64,000 bases of DNA from Tetragonia tetragonoides. Its lineage: Eukaryota > Streptophyta > Magnoliopsida > Caryophyllales > Aizoaceae. Of the stretch, positions 10,815-22,904 are shown in pieces. The DNA is taken from assembly GCA_038025085.1 (NCBI GenBank), contig CM076147.1, positions 35,874,766 through 35,938,765 on the forward strand, in the 5' to 3' direction. The position numbers were made by a program, and so were the translations under genes. The notes under the pieces were generated by a model, which had not been told where the DNA came from, searched no databases, and was given only the letters and a program-made list of their open reading frames with translations. Numbering within the stretch: the first letter of the stretch is position 1; every line of letters begins with the position of its first letter.

Positions 10815-12895
10815 TACCAAGTACCCGATACCTACCACGGGGGCTTTCCATGACCCCTCAGGGTGTCCTTTGGGATGTAGTGTGAAAATATCCACTTTCG
10901 TTGCGGAGCCTTCCGGAAGCTCAAAAAACGTGGATTATAGCCTTCGTTTTCGGCTTCCTGGGGCTCGGGTGTCATTTTTGCCCAAATTTCACTAGGGAGT
11001 CTACCATGACTAGAGCTGTCAAAAGCTAACACGACACAACAACACGACACGAACCGGACACGAATGTAGCGGGTTAGTGTTGAGAGGTTTCGATCCGTTT
11101 AATTAAATGGGTTGACACGAGTACACGTTTAGTTAAAAGGGTTAGGTTAAGATTGAGATTTCCAACACGAAAGAAACCTGCTTACGACCCGTTTAATTAG
11201 AATTGTCAAATTTAAGTTCAAACAATTTGTAACAAGTAAATAATGTAATAGAATCTCACCTATCTTGAGCATTTTAATACTTTTAGGCTATTGAATGTAC
11301 ACTATATATGGTTAGAACTTTTAATTTAGGTAAATTTTTATGTTTTTTCTCATATTTCAATTAGTTTAAAATATAAGTAAAGATAAATGGGTTAACAGGT
11401 CATTAAACAGGTAACACGATTATTAAACAGGTCAGGTGTAGGTCAAGGATTTTCGACACGATTAGTAAATGGATTAGGTTTGGGTCAAGACAATCTCGAC
11501 ACTTTAACCTTGACACGAACACGAACACGACACGACCTGACCTATTTGACAGCTCTAACCATGACCTTAGAGGACCCTCGGTGCCCCAGGAGGGTCATCC
11601 GGATCCCCGAACTTCGATATTACCCATGCCTTTAGTGTTCCGACTCTTACACCAATGTCCCGTAAAACGCTCTTCCAAACCTATCAAGGACCGGAGAAGC
11701 GACCCCAAGGGACTCCCATGTCCCCTAGGGGTGTTCTGTGCGATGTGGTGCAAAAATATACACGTTCGTTCGGAGGCCTCCCGAAAGCCCAAAAAACGTA
11801 GATTATAGCTTTCGTTTTCGGCTGCCCAGGGCCCGGGTGTAATTTTTGACCAAAATTTTTTGGGGGGTCTATCACGTCCGTAGATGACCCTCGGTGCCCA
11901 GAAGGGCATCCAGATCCCCAAATTTTGATATCACCCATTCCTTTGGTGTTCCAACTCTTACACCATTGTCCCATAAAACGCCCTTCTAAGCCTATCAGGG
12001 ATCGGATAAGCGATCCTTAGGGCCTCTCATTTTCCTTAGGGGTGTTCCATGCGATGTGGTGCAAAAATATCCACCTTCGTTCCGATACCTCCCTAAAACC
12101 CAAAAAACGTGGATTATAGCCTTCGTTTTCGGCTTCCCGGGGCCCCGGTATAATTTTTGACCAAACTTTTCTTGGGGGTCTAGCATGTCCGTAGACGACC
12201 CTCGGTGCCCGAGAAGGGTCATCCGGATCCCCGAACTTTGATATCACCCATGCCTTTGGTATTCCAACTTTTACACCACTGTCCCGTAAAACGCCCTTCA
12301 AAGCCTATCAGGGACTGGATAAACGATCCTTAGGGCCTTTCATGTCCCCTGGGGGTGTTCCGTGCAATGTGGTGCAAAAATATCTACCTTCGTTCCAGGC
12401 CTCCCGAAAGCCAAAAAAACGTGGATTATAGGCTTTGTTTTCGGCTTTCAGGGGCCCGGGTGTCATTTTAACTTGTCAAAACTTCTCCGGGGGGTCTATC
12501 ATGACCCTAGAGGATCCTCGGTTCCCCAAGAGGGTCATCCGGTTTCCCTAACTTCGATATCACCCATGCCTTTGGTGTTTTGGCCCTAACATTAGTGTCC
12601 CGTAAAACATGCCCTTACAAGCCTATCATGAACCCGATAACGGCTCCGTAGGGCTTCTTATGTTCCCTAAGGGTGTCCCGTGTGATGTTGTGCCAAAATA
12701 TCCACATTTCTTTCAGAGCCTCCTGGAAGCCCAAAACACATGGATTATAGCCTTTGATTTTCGGCTTCCCGGGACCCGGTTTTTGTTTTTGTCCAAACTT
12801 CTCCGGAGGGGTCTATAGTCACCCTAGAGGACCTCCGGTGCATCGGGACGGTCATCTGGGTCCCTGAACTTTGATTTCATCCATGGGATTTGGGA
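10815..12895. repeat. Tandem array of ~310-bp monomers
   Basis: The landmark CTCGGTGCC..GGGTCATCC recurs near 11576, 11887, 12196, 12516 and 12830 (spacing 311, 309, 320, 314). A partial unit lies before the hAT insertion at 11011-11557. Each monomer also carries AAAAAACGTGGATTATAG and TTCGTTTTCGGCT. The copies have diverged by substitutions and small indels. It is GC-richer than its surroundings. Frames running through the repeats are not conserved, so this is satellite-like DNA, not a gene family. 12890-12950 adds a degenerate GGGACATGGGC-type short repeat. Confidence 0.85.
11011..11557. mobile_element. hAT MITE (547 bp) inserted in the tandem array
   Basis: Termini TAGAGCTGTCA and TGACAGCTCTA are perfect inverted repeats. 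The 8-base target duplication ACCATGAC lies at 11003-11010 and 11558-11565, inside the satellite monomer, so the empty site can be read directly. The subterminal regions hold repeated ACACGAC/GTCGTGT motifs. No transposase frame. Confidence 0.9.
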
Positions 12896-12959
12896 CATGA
12901 GACATGGGCGTTGGGATATGGGACATGGGCGCTGCGACATGGGCCACCCATATTTTGTT

Positions 12960-13870
12960 TCAATAAATTTTTGATGTACTTAGTTCATTTCGATCCATTG
13001 TTTACTATGATAATCTTTCGTAGAAAAACATTATAGCAGAGTATTCTCAAGTTTGTTAATAAAATGCTAACAATCGTTTCCTAAGAACTCGGTCATATAT
13101 AAATCAAAGTGAGTATGACTAATCATAATAAGTAGAACTATAATGCAACAAACAATGTCATTTAGGGGTAGATACCTCTAACTTTTATAGAGGTACCACA
13201 AGCCAATGAATGCCTTTTTTTTTGTCAATGACTAATACACGGCCAGTGAATGACTATTACCATGACTTGATGATGACATCCCTCCCCCTCACATTTTAAT
13301 AGTTGCCCTGAACAATTTAGTAGACATGTTAATGAACCTTTCCAAATCCCGCCCTGGTGTTGTTTTAGTTTTATTTACCAGTTAATCATAAAATTAGCAT
13401 CAAAAAAGAAAAAGACAATTATTACAACAAAGTTAGAAGCAAGACAACCCATAAAAAAAATATTAAATTAAAAAAAATAAAAATAACTGGAGCTTCCCGT
13501 GCATCACACGGACATGCACATTAATTTTTGGCTGATAACATGGGTAAAAAGTCAAACAATAAATAAAAGAAGCAGCGAGTCTAATATGGGATTGGTTCAG
13601 GGAGACGAAATTCCCTTCAATTGATTAGGTGTACTATTTAATACAGTAACTCACAAATAGCAACAAAAAAAAGCATTTTTATATGTTTTATGAGTTACTA
13701 CACCAAGATAATTAGAGAGAATCTCACCTTGGTTGGGGAGAACTATTGGCGAACCAATCTAATTCTGATGGGTTCAAACAAATATGCAGATCCTCTCGGT
13801 AAAGATTAATTAAAAAAAATTTTAGGTTGTGTTCTTTAGAAGTGATTGGGAAGTATACTAATCTCGTGGA
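12960..13870. other. No gene recognised
   Basis: AT-rich sequence with homopolymer stretches. A single CCCGTGCATCACACGG hairpin-like motif at 13498-13513 may be another Helitron 3' end fragment. No frame of note. Confidence 0.4.
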
Positions 13871-13874
13871 TAAG

Positions 13875-13990
13875 TTTGAGTATATTAAAATTAGTGTATT
13901 ACACCCTTATACTCTTTACTTGATGAAGATTTGAACCCTTGACCTCTACTTTCAGAAAGTGAGATACTTATCAATTTTATTTTATTTTAC
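13875..13990 (-). repeat. SINE-like fragment
   Basis: On the minus strand, GATAAGTATCTCACTTTCTG is followed by AGAGGTCAAGGGTTCAAATC, an arrangement like RNA polymerase III A and B boxes of a tRNA-derived SINE. No closed tRNA cloverleaf. The boundaries are approximate. Confidence 0.35.
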
Positions 13991-13999
13991 TTTTTTGGC

Positions 14000-15202
14000 T
14001 ATAAGTGCACATGCAATAGCTCCCCAACTAGATGCACTAGGAGGGGCAACCTATCTCTAATGGCCTGATCACTAAAGGGCTCAAGTTTAGAGTTGATCAG
14101 GACGGGCAGGCCCATGAAGCACGTCCATCCAGTCTGAAAAATGGACGATGACAACTTATTTTGTGTAAATATATAAGGACCCGACTTATCAAGCCAACCC
14201 AAGCCCAGTTGTCAGCCCTTTCCATGGGCCTAAAAACTTATCATGCCCTACCTGTGTTCGACTCAATCTGCTTAAGTAAAGAAGTAGACTCTTTTGAGCA
14301 TGGGAGATAGGATTTATTATCCCTACATGGATAAGAATTCATACCCCGACCCGCAAAAAATTATGAGAGAGGGAGACTTACTGCTTGTGCTTGCACCTCA
14401 TTTTAGGAAAACTTACCAGCCATGTCATCTTAAAATTAAATATTATGGTGTCTACTTTAATCACAAAGCCACAAAGGCAATATATGTTCACAATGATATA
14501 TGTATCGTTGGAAAGATTTTATCGCATATTTTCTATTAAGCGTACAATACTAATGTTAAGCTAAAAAAATAAATGTTTCGTTCAATTCAATTTGATTTTG
14601 CTTTAATCAGATGGAAAAAGGGACCTTGATAAATTGAGTTATTGGTGTCCATTAAGCTTTTAGCGTGTAATGACATCATGCTTGTAGGAGTGTCTTTACA
14701 AGTTTTGTATAAGACCGTTCCACGGTGAAACAATGAAAAGCAACACTTTTTACTCAAAATGTACCATTGAGTTGATATTTTTAGTTCGAAAAAAATACTA
14801 TTCGTCCAAAATATAACAGTTATCTCATGATAAAATTATCTCATATAAGTTTCTGTGATGTTCTAATAACTTGAAATTGCTCGGGTTTTGACCTTGAATC
14901 TATCCGTTTGTCATATAATCAAGATAGATAGGTAACATTTTCTCCGTCGTTTGGTAATTGTAATCACTCACGTATAGCAAAAAGCAAATAGCCGGTAGAG
15001 TTATTTAGAAATGGGAGGAGTACTACATAATTTTGAAATCAATCCACATACAAACAGAAATATAAATACAAGACCTTTAACCAATTAAACTTGATGATAA
15101 CAAGAAAACAACATGCAATCGAAGAAATTGAAATGAAACAAAATAAAAAGGCATGTATTAGCCAATTTGTGTATGTGCTATGTTGGTAGACATACATAGC
15201 GC
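14000..15202. other. No gene recognised; repeat debris
   Basis: 14040-14250 is a GC-richer block with GGCCCATGAAGC and CCCAAGCCCAG phrases, probably a decayed hAT-type element. 14470-14600 resembles part of the TTCAG MITE at 4300-4400 (GGAAAGAT..GCATA..). No credible coding region. Confidence 0.35.
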
Positions 15203-16343
15203 TTAAACACACCCTTTTCTGGTATACGGCAGAAATGTGCCGTTGCGAGCGAGTTCTTGTTCATCTTTATCCGAAGGTAGAAGCGGCTGACACACACCAT
15301 CGCGGCATGGAAATTGAAGTATGGGAGTTCCCGTGTTTGGTACATCACAATCACGGTCGGTTTTACAAGCTACAGGTGTGCCTTGAAGCTGTTTCACATA
15401 ATACTTGTAAAATTGACTTTCAGGTATAAATGTGCAATGATAGAGGAAAAAAAAAGTTTAGTAGAAAATAGTTGGTAGTCGTTGTTACGGAAAACTAATA
15501 AACTAGTTGTAGTTGTAGCGGTAAGTGAAAATTAATATGGATAGAATTATTTGTAATTGTACCTACAAATTAAAAATAAACTACGGTCGGTTTGGGAGTT
15601 GAGAGTTAAAAGAAAAAAACTAGTAGCAATGTTAAGTCGTAGCTTTTATTGAAAAATTAGTTGTTTGTGCCAAATATTGCAAAAAAAAATAAATCAGCAA
15701 TTACTAGCCGTTTGACAAATTTTCAAAACCACAACTTTTGATTTGTGTTTTTTTGTCGCCCAGTTCCAAAAATTAAGTAGACAATTATCAGAAAAAGCAA
15801 AAATTTCAACTCCCAAATTTTTTTCTATAAAGTGATAATAAATTTTCAAAACCAAAATTTGGAATTCGCGACCACTACGAACGGGCCATTTGGAAGAAAA
15901 ATGGTGACTTCTTGTTCATAAGTCATCATTGTTTTTGAGCCAAACAAGACCATTTTGATGGGGTTTGATCCTTGCGGTTGATAAGCCTGGATTGGACCGG
16001 CAAGAGTCTCGGTTTCTGGCTGAACCAGTCTGTCTATCCGGTCCAATCCGGTTTTGAAGATATTGATCCAAATTTGTCTTAATATCATTTCTTCTAAATA
16101 ACCATTAAGATAGATTTTAAAATAGGAGTATATGTATGCTTAGGACTTACAAACAGGATCTTCTTCTTCAGCTGCTGCCCCTGCCACATACAATTAAGAC
16201 TGTCAATTTCAACAACTTGATGATTAGATTTAGTTGCATGGATGGATGAATAGAAGGGGGTAATACAGAGAGAGATAGGGCACACCTGATGCGATGAGGA
16301 GGACAACAAAAACAATCATCATGTAGCAAACCTTCTTCTTCAT
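15203..16343 (-). CDS. Small secreted Cys-rich peptide, copy 2
   Basis: Exon 1 (16343-16286) encodes a signal peptide, MKKKVCYMMIVFVVLLIASG. Exon 2 (16180-16151) encodes AAAEEEDPV and ends at a strong GTAAGT donor. The last exon ends at the stop 15203-15205 and encodes TPVACKTDRDCDVPNTG, then FPCRDGVCQP and an acidic/basic tail ending KGCV. The only phase-compatible acceptor is the weak AG before 15381, which would create a sixth Cys at the junction. A better pyrimidine-rich acceptor just upstream is out of phase with that donor, so the junction needs a transcript. Predicted precursor about 85-90 residues, six Cys. It shares promoter, signal exon and phase with the gene at 756-3364 but has a different mature domain. 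Family not recognised; the C-x4-C and CxxxxC pairs and acidic pro-part recall defensin-like or NCR-type peptides. Confidence 0.5.
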
Positions 16344-16475
16344 CTTTCCGATCCGCTAATACCGATCAATTGTAAGAGTGTTGTCTAACGAAGTAATTAA
16401 GTAACAATGTTACACAAATTCTTACATGAGGCCGTCTCAACAACGTTATGCATATGTCCCCTAGTTAGTTGCCCT

Positions 16476-16483
16476 TATTTATA
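16476..16483 (-). promoter_or_regulatory. TATA box of peptide gene copy 2
   Basis: TATAAATA on the minus strand, 133 bases upstream of the start codon, at the same place as in copy 1. The promoter similarity to copy 1 extends to about 16720. Confidence 0.6.
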
Positions 16484-16724
16484 GTACGACTGTACAAGTA
16501 AATAGTTTTCGAAGTCTTTGCCAGCTATATCCAATTCAATAATTTACCTGTGTGTGGTTGATCAATTCAATTGTTATATTCAATGCAATATCATGAGTCA
16601 CGAGTATACATTATAGTACTAAGTTGTGCTTGTGCCACTTTCACAGTCGCTACCACGTTCTTGCAAGCTTAAGCCAGTATACGACGTTCTTGCAAGCTTA
16701 AAGCAATATTCCCTTTTCTCGTAC

Positions 16725-17795
16725 AAGGCAAATATAAAAAGCCCCTTGTGAGTAAATTTTTTGGTCTTTGCCAAGAGTATCTACCGTCGACCACAGTGAC
16801 TAACCCCCTCACCAACCACTTGTTTAAGGGATGAAGTGCTGAACCATTACACCAACCCATCTTGGTTTGTGAGTAAATTACTCTATCTGCAACCATTCTA
16901 AACTAGTAAGTTTTTCGTAGAAACTCATTTAAAATTAGGACAACAGGGACAAAGGCCGGACTTGACCTCAAAAGGGCCGCCAAAACGGTAATATTTATAG
17001 TTTTTAGGTTAGCTTATCTCTAGCCATGACTCTTTAAGTTTCTCTTCTGAATCTCATGTATATTGCTACTATGTGAATCACTGAATGTAGGGGTCACAAT
17101 ATCCAATTGAGTAAAATATTGTCCATCCTTTTACATCGCAAGGAAAATGCACGAGGGCTCAGGGTGGTCATGACCTACCAAAGCTTTGATTGTCCTTCGT
17201 CAATGGGATGGTCTCGCATGCGACAAGTGTTGCTTTTTAAACAAAGTGAACTAAAATGTTATGCATTAATTCAAACACTTCTGTCAGTCAAAAAGTGTTG
17301 CTTTCTGAACAAAATGTGTTACTTTTTGAATATAAAGGGTAACTTTTGACCGTGGTACCAGAGGACGGTCGTGTACAAGAGTACAAGACCTACTCTAGCT
17401 GTTTAGATCGGGGGCAATGTAGTCTCTCCTGCCAATAAAACAAAGGGGAAAAGTAGCCAATGGGCAATTACTTAGCAACTCTAATAAATTGGGACAACAA
17501 ATCCCAAAGATTTCGGAGAAGTGCATATAAAACCACGTCAAAGGTCCTTCAAAAAAAGAGGGAAGAAATAGAGGATGAAGGAAAGACAACGACAACCACA
17601 CAAAGATTTAAGCAATATGCAATATATGCCAAATCTATAGATTAGTCTGCCTTAGGGGTTGTTTCCAAATGTTAATGCTAATCAACAAAGAAAACACTTA
17701 TAAATTAAGAGGGCCTCCCCGACATCAAAGTAAATCGTTCTCGCTTGTCTCTCATCTGCAAGCAGTCTTCGGAAAACGTGAATTCTTGAGGAGAA
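16725..17795. other. Intergenic, no gene recognised
   Basis: AT-rich; contains a possible SINE-like piece around 16760-16870 and, at its right end, the 3' UTR of the BAP31-like gene. Short frames here are not supported by any motif. Confidence 0.4.
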
Positions 17796-20700
17796 TTACA
17801 GCTTCTTGTACCTTTTTTCAACCTCCTCCAAGTTTTGTATGTCCTTGTAATATTTGCAAACACGGTAGATGCACCTACAAACATATCCAATGTGCATGAT
17901 CAGCCATAGTTATTTATAAGCAAATGGTTGTAGGAAGGATTTCACTGAACTGCTGTCATACATACCAGTAAAGGAGGCAGGCTGTAGCGCATAGAATCAC
18001 ATTCCTCTGAGCTTTGTAGGTCTGTAGGAGACGTTGGGGAAACACTTTAGATGCACTTTAGATTTAAAAAGAAGAATAAAAACTACAGCAGCAAGTGCAT
18101 GACTGGACATGATTCAAAGGGTTAGCATGATAAATGTTTGTGAAGAGATTCAGTACACCCCTCCATAGAGAATAGTTCAACTAACAAATGATTTATTGGA
18201 CAGATATGGACATGATTACTCTTGTGCCAAAGGCGAATAGACCTGAATGTGCTAGTGAGTAGTGCTTTTATGCCTATTGCTGGTTATAGTGAGTCTGAAG
18301 GAGGTATTGCCTGTGCTAGTTAATGGAAGCCATAGTATATATGTGACTAATAGATAAATTGCTAATAAGAAATAAAAAAAGCGGTTCGTTACGACCAGCT
18401 TAAGCCATTATGTAAGGGAAAAAAATACCTCTCCTTGTTTTTTGATGAGAAATAGATAACAGATTTATTAAGGCATGTGATACTGTATGGTGGGAATTTG
18501 TTGGAAATATGCCAAGAGGGTATGGTTTCTTCGAAGATTTTGTCATTGGGTTTGGTTTGTGCAATTGGGTGAAATATACTAAATTCGTCGTTTAATGGTG
18601 AAAGTCATTGGGTATTTTGAAGAAGTTAGAGGTTTGAGTCAGGGAGATTCTATCTCCCCCTTTCTGTGTGCGTTAGCGATGCAATATTTGACTAGAGTTT
18701 TAATCAACTTCAAACTTTCACATACCACCCCATGTGTAAAAGGTTACATGGGGGGTGTTTGGATGTTGTCTTGTGGGGTGGCTTTTGGCAAAATTGGATG
18801 TTTGACCAGTCCACCATCCAATATTGGTGTTTGGATGTTAGCTTGTGAGATTGGCTTTTGGGTTCCCACAAGCCAACTTTTGAAAAGTCAAGGAGGTCGG
18901 CTTATGGGTATTGGTTGGTGGCATTAATGTAGTCCAATGACATAATAGTCCAACACTTTCAATTATTTACTTCTATGCCATCAAATTCCTCAATCATATG
19001 AATGTCCTTACATGTCATTTTACATATAACCAGCTATTGTTACCAGCCAATGTTACCAAACATCTTTTTCCATACATCCAATGTTACGAGCCGGTCAAAT
19101 CAGCCAACAATTCCAGCCATCGACCACCAGCCACCAGCCATCAGCCATCAGCTAATGTCACCAGCCAATTGCCAAACAGGGCCATGGTCTTTTGCAAGGA
19201 ACATATCCCCTCGGTTAGAATGGCAAAGCCGCCTTAGATTACTTTAAGGAGGTTATAGGTTTGTGTGTAAATGGTGAGAAATCTTGTATTTATTTGGAAG
19301 TCGAAGGTTTACCTCAAGGTGTGTGGCTTTATTTGGACTTTGGTACTAGGTCAACTGAATACTCGTGAATGTCATGATATGTAGCAGACTTACAGAAGAG
19401 GAGACCGGGATGAGTTTTGTTTCCTGATGTGTGTGTACCTTGCCATGTACACTATATACTTCGTTGGTGGAGGGGGGAGTTTATTGTGTGTCCAGCCACT
19501 TTTGAGCAGCATTTGCAGGCACGTTATCGTGGTTTGGGAAAGGGCAATGAAGCTATTACTATAGCGGTACGATTTTTTGCCATTCTCTGGTGCATTTGGT
19601 TGGAGCAGAATGCTAGAATTTTTCCAGAGACATGTCTCTAGGCCAAGTTGACATTGTTTGGGATCGTGTGGTGTATTTGGCATCTCATTGCGCCAAAGCG
19701 GCTATGGTTTTAAAGGGGTGCCCCATATCGACGTCCAACGTCACTGGGGTGATTTGTAATTAGTTTTTCTTTGTGATGACTCCATGTCCTCTCACTTTGC
19801 AACACTTCTGCAGTTTTAATAAAACAAAATCTTAACAAATAAATACATCTCGTACTTACGTGAATGTATTAAGAATGGAAAATAAGCTGGCATAGAGGCC
19901 CATAGGAAACAAGCCTCAACCTCACGTTTGTAGTGACAACACTCCAAACCACTGGCGACTGGCCCATCTCTTGATTCTTAGGAAGGACGATAAAGAATTC
20001 ATTCTAAGCATTACTGGGTAGAAAATCGAGAAGTTCTCGAAGTAATATATAAGGATTTATCTATCCTCCGGAGCGAAACTCTCTTGCTTCAATGTCTGAT
20101 GCATAAAAATAACAGGATCAAGTGTTGGGCTACTAGACATCTTTCTTACATGGAAAGGTTGCAGATAGTGGATACAAATCCTCTTTTCTTCACAAGTTGG
20201 ACGGTGTATTTACTTTTTCACAAAGCATGATCAAGAGAGTACACTGTATATAACAAGTCTGCAGTGTTTTTTTTTGGGTGAAGGGTAATCAAGACGGGCA
20301 GAAAGTTCCTTTTGTTGCTTGAAACAATGTCTATCTAAAATGAATGGTTGCTTGGGCATCACCAACCATGAAATCTGGAATACTGCAGCTGTAGGTAAAG
20401 TGGTAAACAGATGGAATATTGATTCCAAAGAAAGACACATTCTGGGTGGCTAAATGCCATCTACTTGAAGGGGACTTCTATGTGGGAGCACTGCCCCAAA
20501 TTGGATACGATGTGGTATTGGAAAACGGTGCACAGAGCTCAGATGAAAATCATACCTTGGTTTGATGCAATTCATAAATCATAAGTGGATTTATTCTAGT
20601 AAAAGGGTTTATTGCATGGGCACCTGAAATGGTGCTCTACAGGGGGATAGGATGTTTTGCAGAGATGCAGCTTTGATATAAGGATGCCTTCATTCATGTA

Positions 20701-22904
20701 AATAGACACAATTCTATTGTGAGGTTAGCTAGCTAGGTCAGGCTCCTTACCAACAACAAGACTCATGCACTTTAATTTGGCATGGACGACTAGGATAGAA
20801 ATTGTGGTCTTAGTTCTGGTGGGGTAATGGAAATCACCAGCACTTGTTTTTCCACTGATATCCTGAATTGGTAAAGCCTTAAGCAACCTTTACATTACAT
20901 TATCAATTCTCATCCTAAGGTCAACCTCTATTATATCAGCAATCTGATCTTTACACATGAGATGCCATGTCAAAACTTTCAGGTATCTGTTAAGTGTTAA
21001 GCCAGTTTCTGGATAGTTTGATGTAAATAGTACTAACGGGTGAGTTTTGATGGGAACCTTTCTTAGAAGATAGTATTGCCTCTCATCGCCTCTACGTTGT
21101 TTTTGCTATGTTAAAGCCGTCACTTTTGACAAAAGTAAAATAGTTTTTTTTTTTTAGATAAGAGAAATTTTTTATTAATCAAATAGTGGAATAATACAAA
21201 ATGGAGGATAAGGTATCCTCAAAGAACAACAATAGAGTATCTACAAATCACGCCAATGGCGTTGAATGACCATCAATGGCACCCCCTTGAAGGCACCAGC
21301 CGCCTTCGCCCAAAGGGATGCCAAATAGACTATATGTTCCCAAACTAAATCGATACTCTTCCCCGCGTCAGAGAAGATCCTCGAGTTCCTCTCTAACCAA
21401 GTGCACCAAAGGATAGCTACACAGGCACACCGCCACAACATCCTACCCTCCTTCCCCCTCCGCATAGCAGGGAACCGCATCTGTAGGAATTGCCCCACAG
21501 TAGCAGGGCACACAAAAGGCTCCCCCCACAACAACCTATCCCACAAGGCCCTCGCAAAATTACACATAACAAACAAGTGCAAACAACTCTCTCCGTCTTG
21601 TCGACACATCACACACATGCTGGGAAGAAGACACATATGCGGCCTCCGCCGTTGCACCATATCACTAGTGTTCACCTTACCAAGCACCAGAGTCCACACA
21701 AAAGCACGGACCTTCAGAGGAGCCTTGGACTTCCAAATATAAGAGGAAAGGGGAAAATGTGGAAACTGTGACGGAAGGCTAAGATGATGAAGGAAGGACT
21801 TAGAAGAGAAAACCCCAGAGGAGTCCCCAATCCAAGCCCGAGAATCGTCCCTAGGGACGAGAAGCCTAGTGTGGAGGACACCCAGGAGGGAAACGAGTTC
21901 CTCCATCTCTATATCACGTGGTGGTCGTCGAAGGTGTAAGTCCCAGGAACCACCAACCGCTGAGTAAAAATCAGCTACAGGCGCCCCGTGAAGAGTGGAC
22001 AAACGAAAAAAAATAGTATTTCCAGTTAAGCGCAATTAGGGTGCAACACAACAGGATTGGTCATATACTCATATCCCAGCTATCTGCCCCACGACATCAC
22101 CATGTTGTGTGCCTCTTAATAAAGCCATTCCAGGGCAACCGGATTCCTCACTTCTTTCCTCCAGATCCGCCGTTGCAACCCCCACCACATAAAAACCAAA
22201 CTATCCACGGACGATAACATAGAAACAAAGAAATCAAGACAAGGAAGCTACTCAGATGTTTAAAAACAAAAACAAAAACAAAATATTACTACGATTTCTA
22301 TGATTACTATGATTTCTATGAAAAGCTCAGTGGATTAGTATGATTTCTAACACAATATTCACAAAACTGGAGATAACAAGCTTACAAAAACATTGAACTC
22401 ATCTATAATTAACATATATCAATCTAGAAACCCTAAATTGAGCTACGAACCCAAAAAAGGAAAAACAACCAATTTAACCTACTCATCATCAACAATCACA
22501 AATAAATAGATGCGCAAACCAACAACTTTCCCAAAAAATTACCGTTTTCTCATAGCGATCTCTCTCAGCAGCAGTACAGATCTCAGATGTACACATCAAT
22601 CGGTGCTCATTCTTCCAATAAATATCTAGAAATCACAACAAACAGTACACGATCAATTTCATCTCAATCCCAAAAAGGAAAATCGAATAAATCGATGAAT
22701 TTAAACAATAAGAGAGAGAAAGAGATGAATACCTAAAAGCTGAAAACCGGCAAAAGGAATAATGAACATCAAAGGCTGAAGAATTAAAGACACAAGAGAA
22801 ACAAGACGAGACCTAAGAAGCTTTGGTGATGGAAGTGTCACCAATAGCATAATTACTGCCTCTGCTGCTACCACGTACGTCAGTATCATCCATTGTAACG
22901 CCAT
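17796..22904 (-). CDS. BAP31-like ER membrane protein
   Basis: Four exons: 22904-22733, 22625-22543, 18021-17966 and 17874-17796. They encode 129 residues starting MALQWMILTYVVAAEAV, continuing IYWKNEHRLMCTSEICTAAE, then TYKAQRNVILCATACLLYW, and ending EEVEKRYKKL. This matches the short plant B-cell receptor-associated protein 31-like family: ER membrane proteins with three hydrophobic segments (about residues 5-25, 38-57 and 90-107) and a charged tail, thought to act in ER protein sorting or quality control. An in-frame upstream ATG gives an Arg/Glu-rich extension encoded by a CT microsatellite in the 5' UTR; MALQ is the family start. Intron 2 is 4.5 kb because two LINE remnants sit in it. 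All splice sites are GT..AG and phases agree. Confidence 0.88.
18480..19800 (+). mobile_element. Degenerate LINE (reverse transcriptase and zinc-binding tail)
   Basis: Frame-broken pieces of a plant L1-type polyprotein: KACDTVWWEFV near 18480, VRGLSQGDSISPFLCALAM near 18630, AMVFCKEHIPSVRMA near 19182, and a zf-RVT tail with FFAILWCIWLEQNARIF near 19575. The order is correct for a LINE. Stops and frameshifts make it a pseudogene. A 431-bp foldback element interrupts it at 18752-19182. It lies antisense to the BAP31-like gene in its second intron. Confidence 0.75.
18752..19182. mobile_element. MITE-like insertion in the LINE
   Basis: Ends GGGGTGTTTGG and CCAAACAGGGC are near inverted repeats. 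Flanking CATGG occurs at 18747-18751 and 19183-19187. LINE protein similarity stops at the left edge and resumes at the right edge. Internal CCAGCCA/TTGGCT motifs are repeated. Confidence 0.55.
19801..21140. other. Intron 2 sequence between the two LINE remnants
   Basis: Part of the BAP31-like gene's second intron. Weak LINE-like similarity may continue here, with many stops, but I cannot assign domains. No gene. Confidence 0.4.
21144..22190 (-). mobile_element. LINE 3' end, zinc-binding region (5'-truncated)
   Basis: An open frame of 264 codons (22035-21241) encodes the end of a plant LINE polyprotein. It has an RT zinc-binding region (WKSKAPLKVRAFVWTLVLGK, then MCVMCRQDGESCLHLFVMC with Cys/His ligands) and the typical ILWCTWLERNSRIFSD tail. 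A T run at 21144-21155 is the poly(A) tail on the minus strand. Upstream similarity (WWGLQRRIWRKE) continues to about 22190 with stops. The domain is unbroken over 264 codons, so this copy is younger than the plus-strand LINE in the same intron. Confidence 0.8.

Noticed and set aside
11595..12818. Several overlapping 70-108 codon frames on both strands
   Set aside because: They run through the ~310-bp tandem repeat, are not in a consistent frame between monomers and contain frameshifts.
10815..12895. CRISPR array
   Set aside because: Repeat period and plant context are wrong; it is satellite-like DNA.
21401..21771. Plus-strand frames of 93-113 codons
   Set aside because: Antisense shadows of the LINE zinc-binding region.
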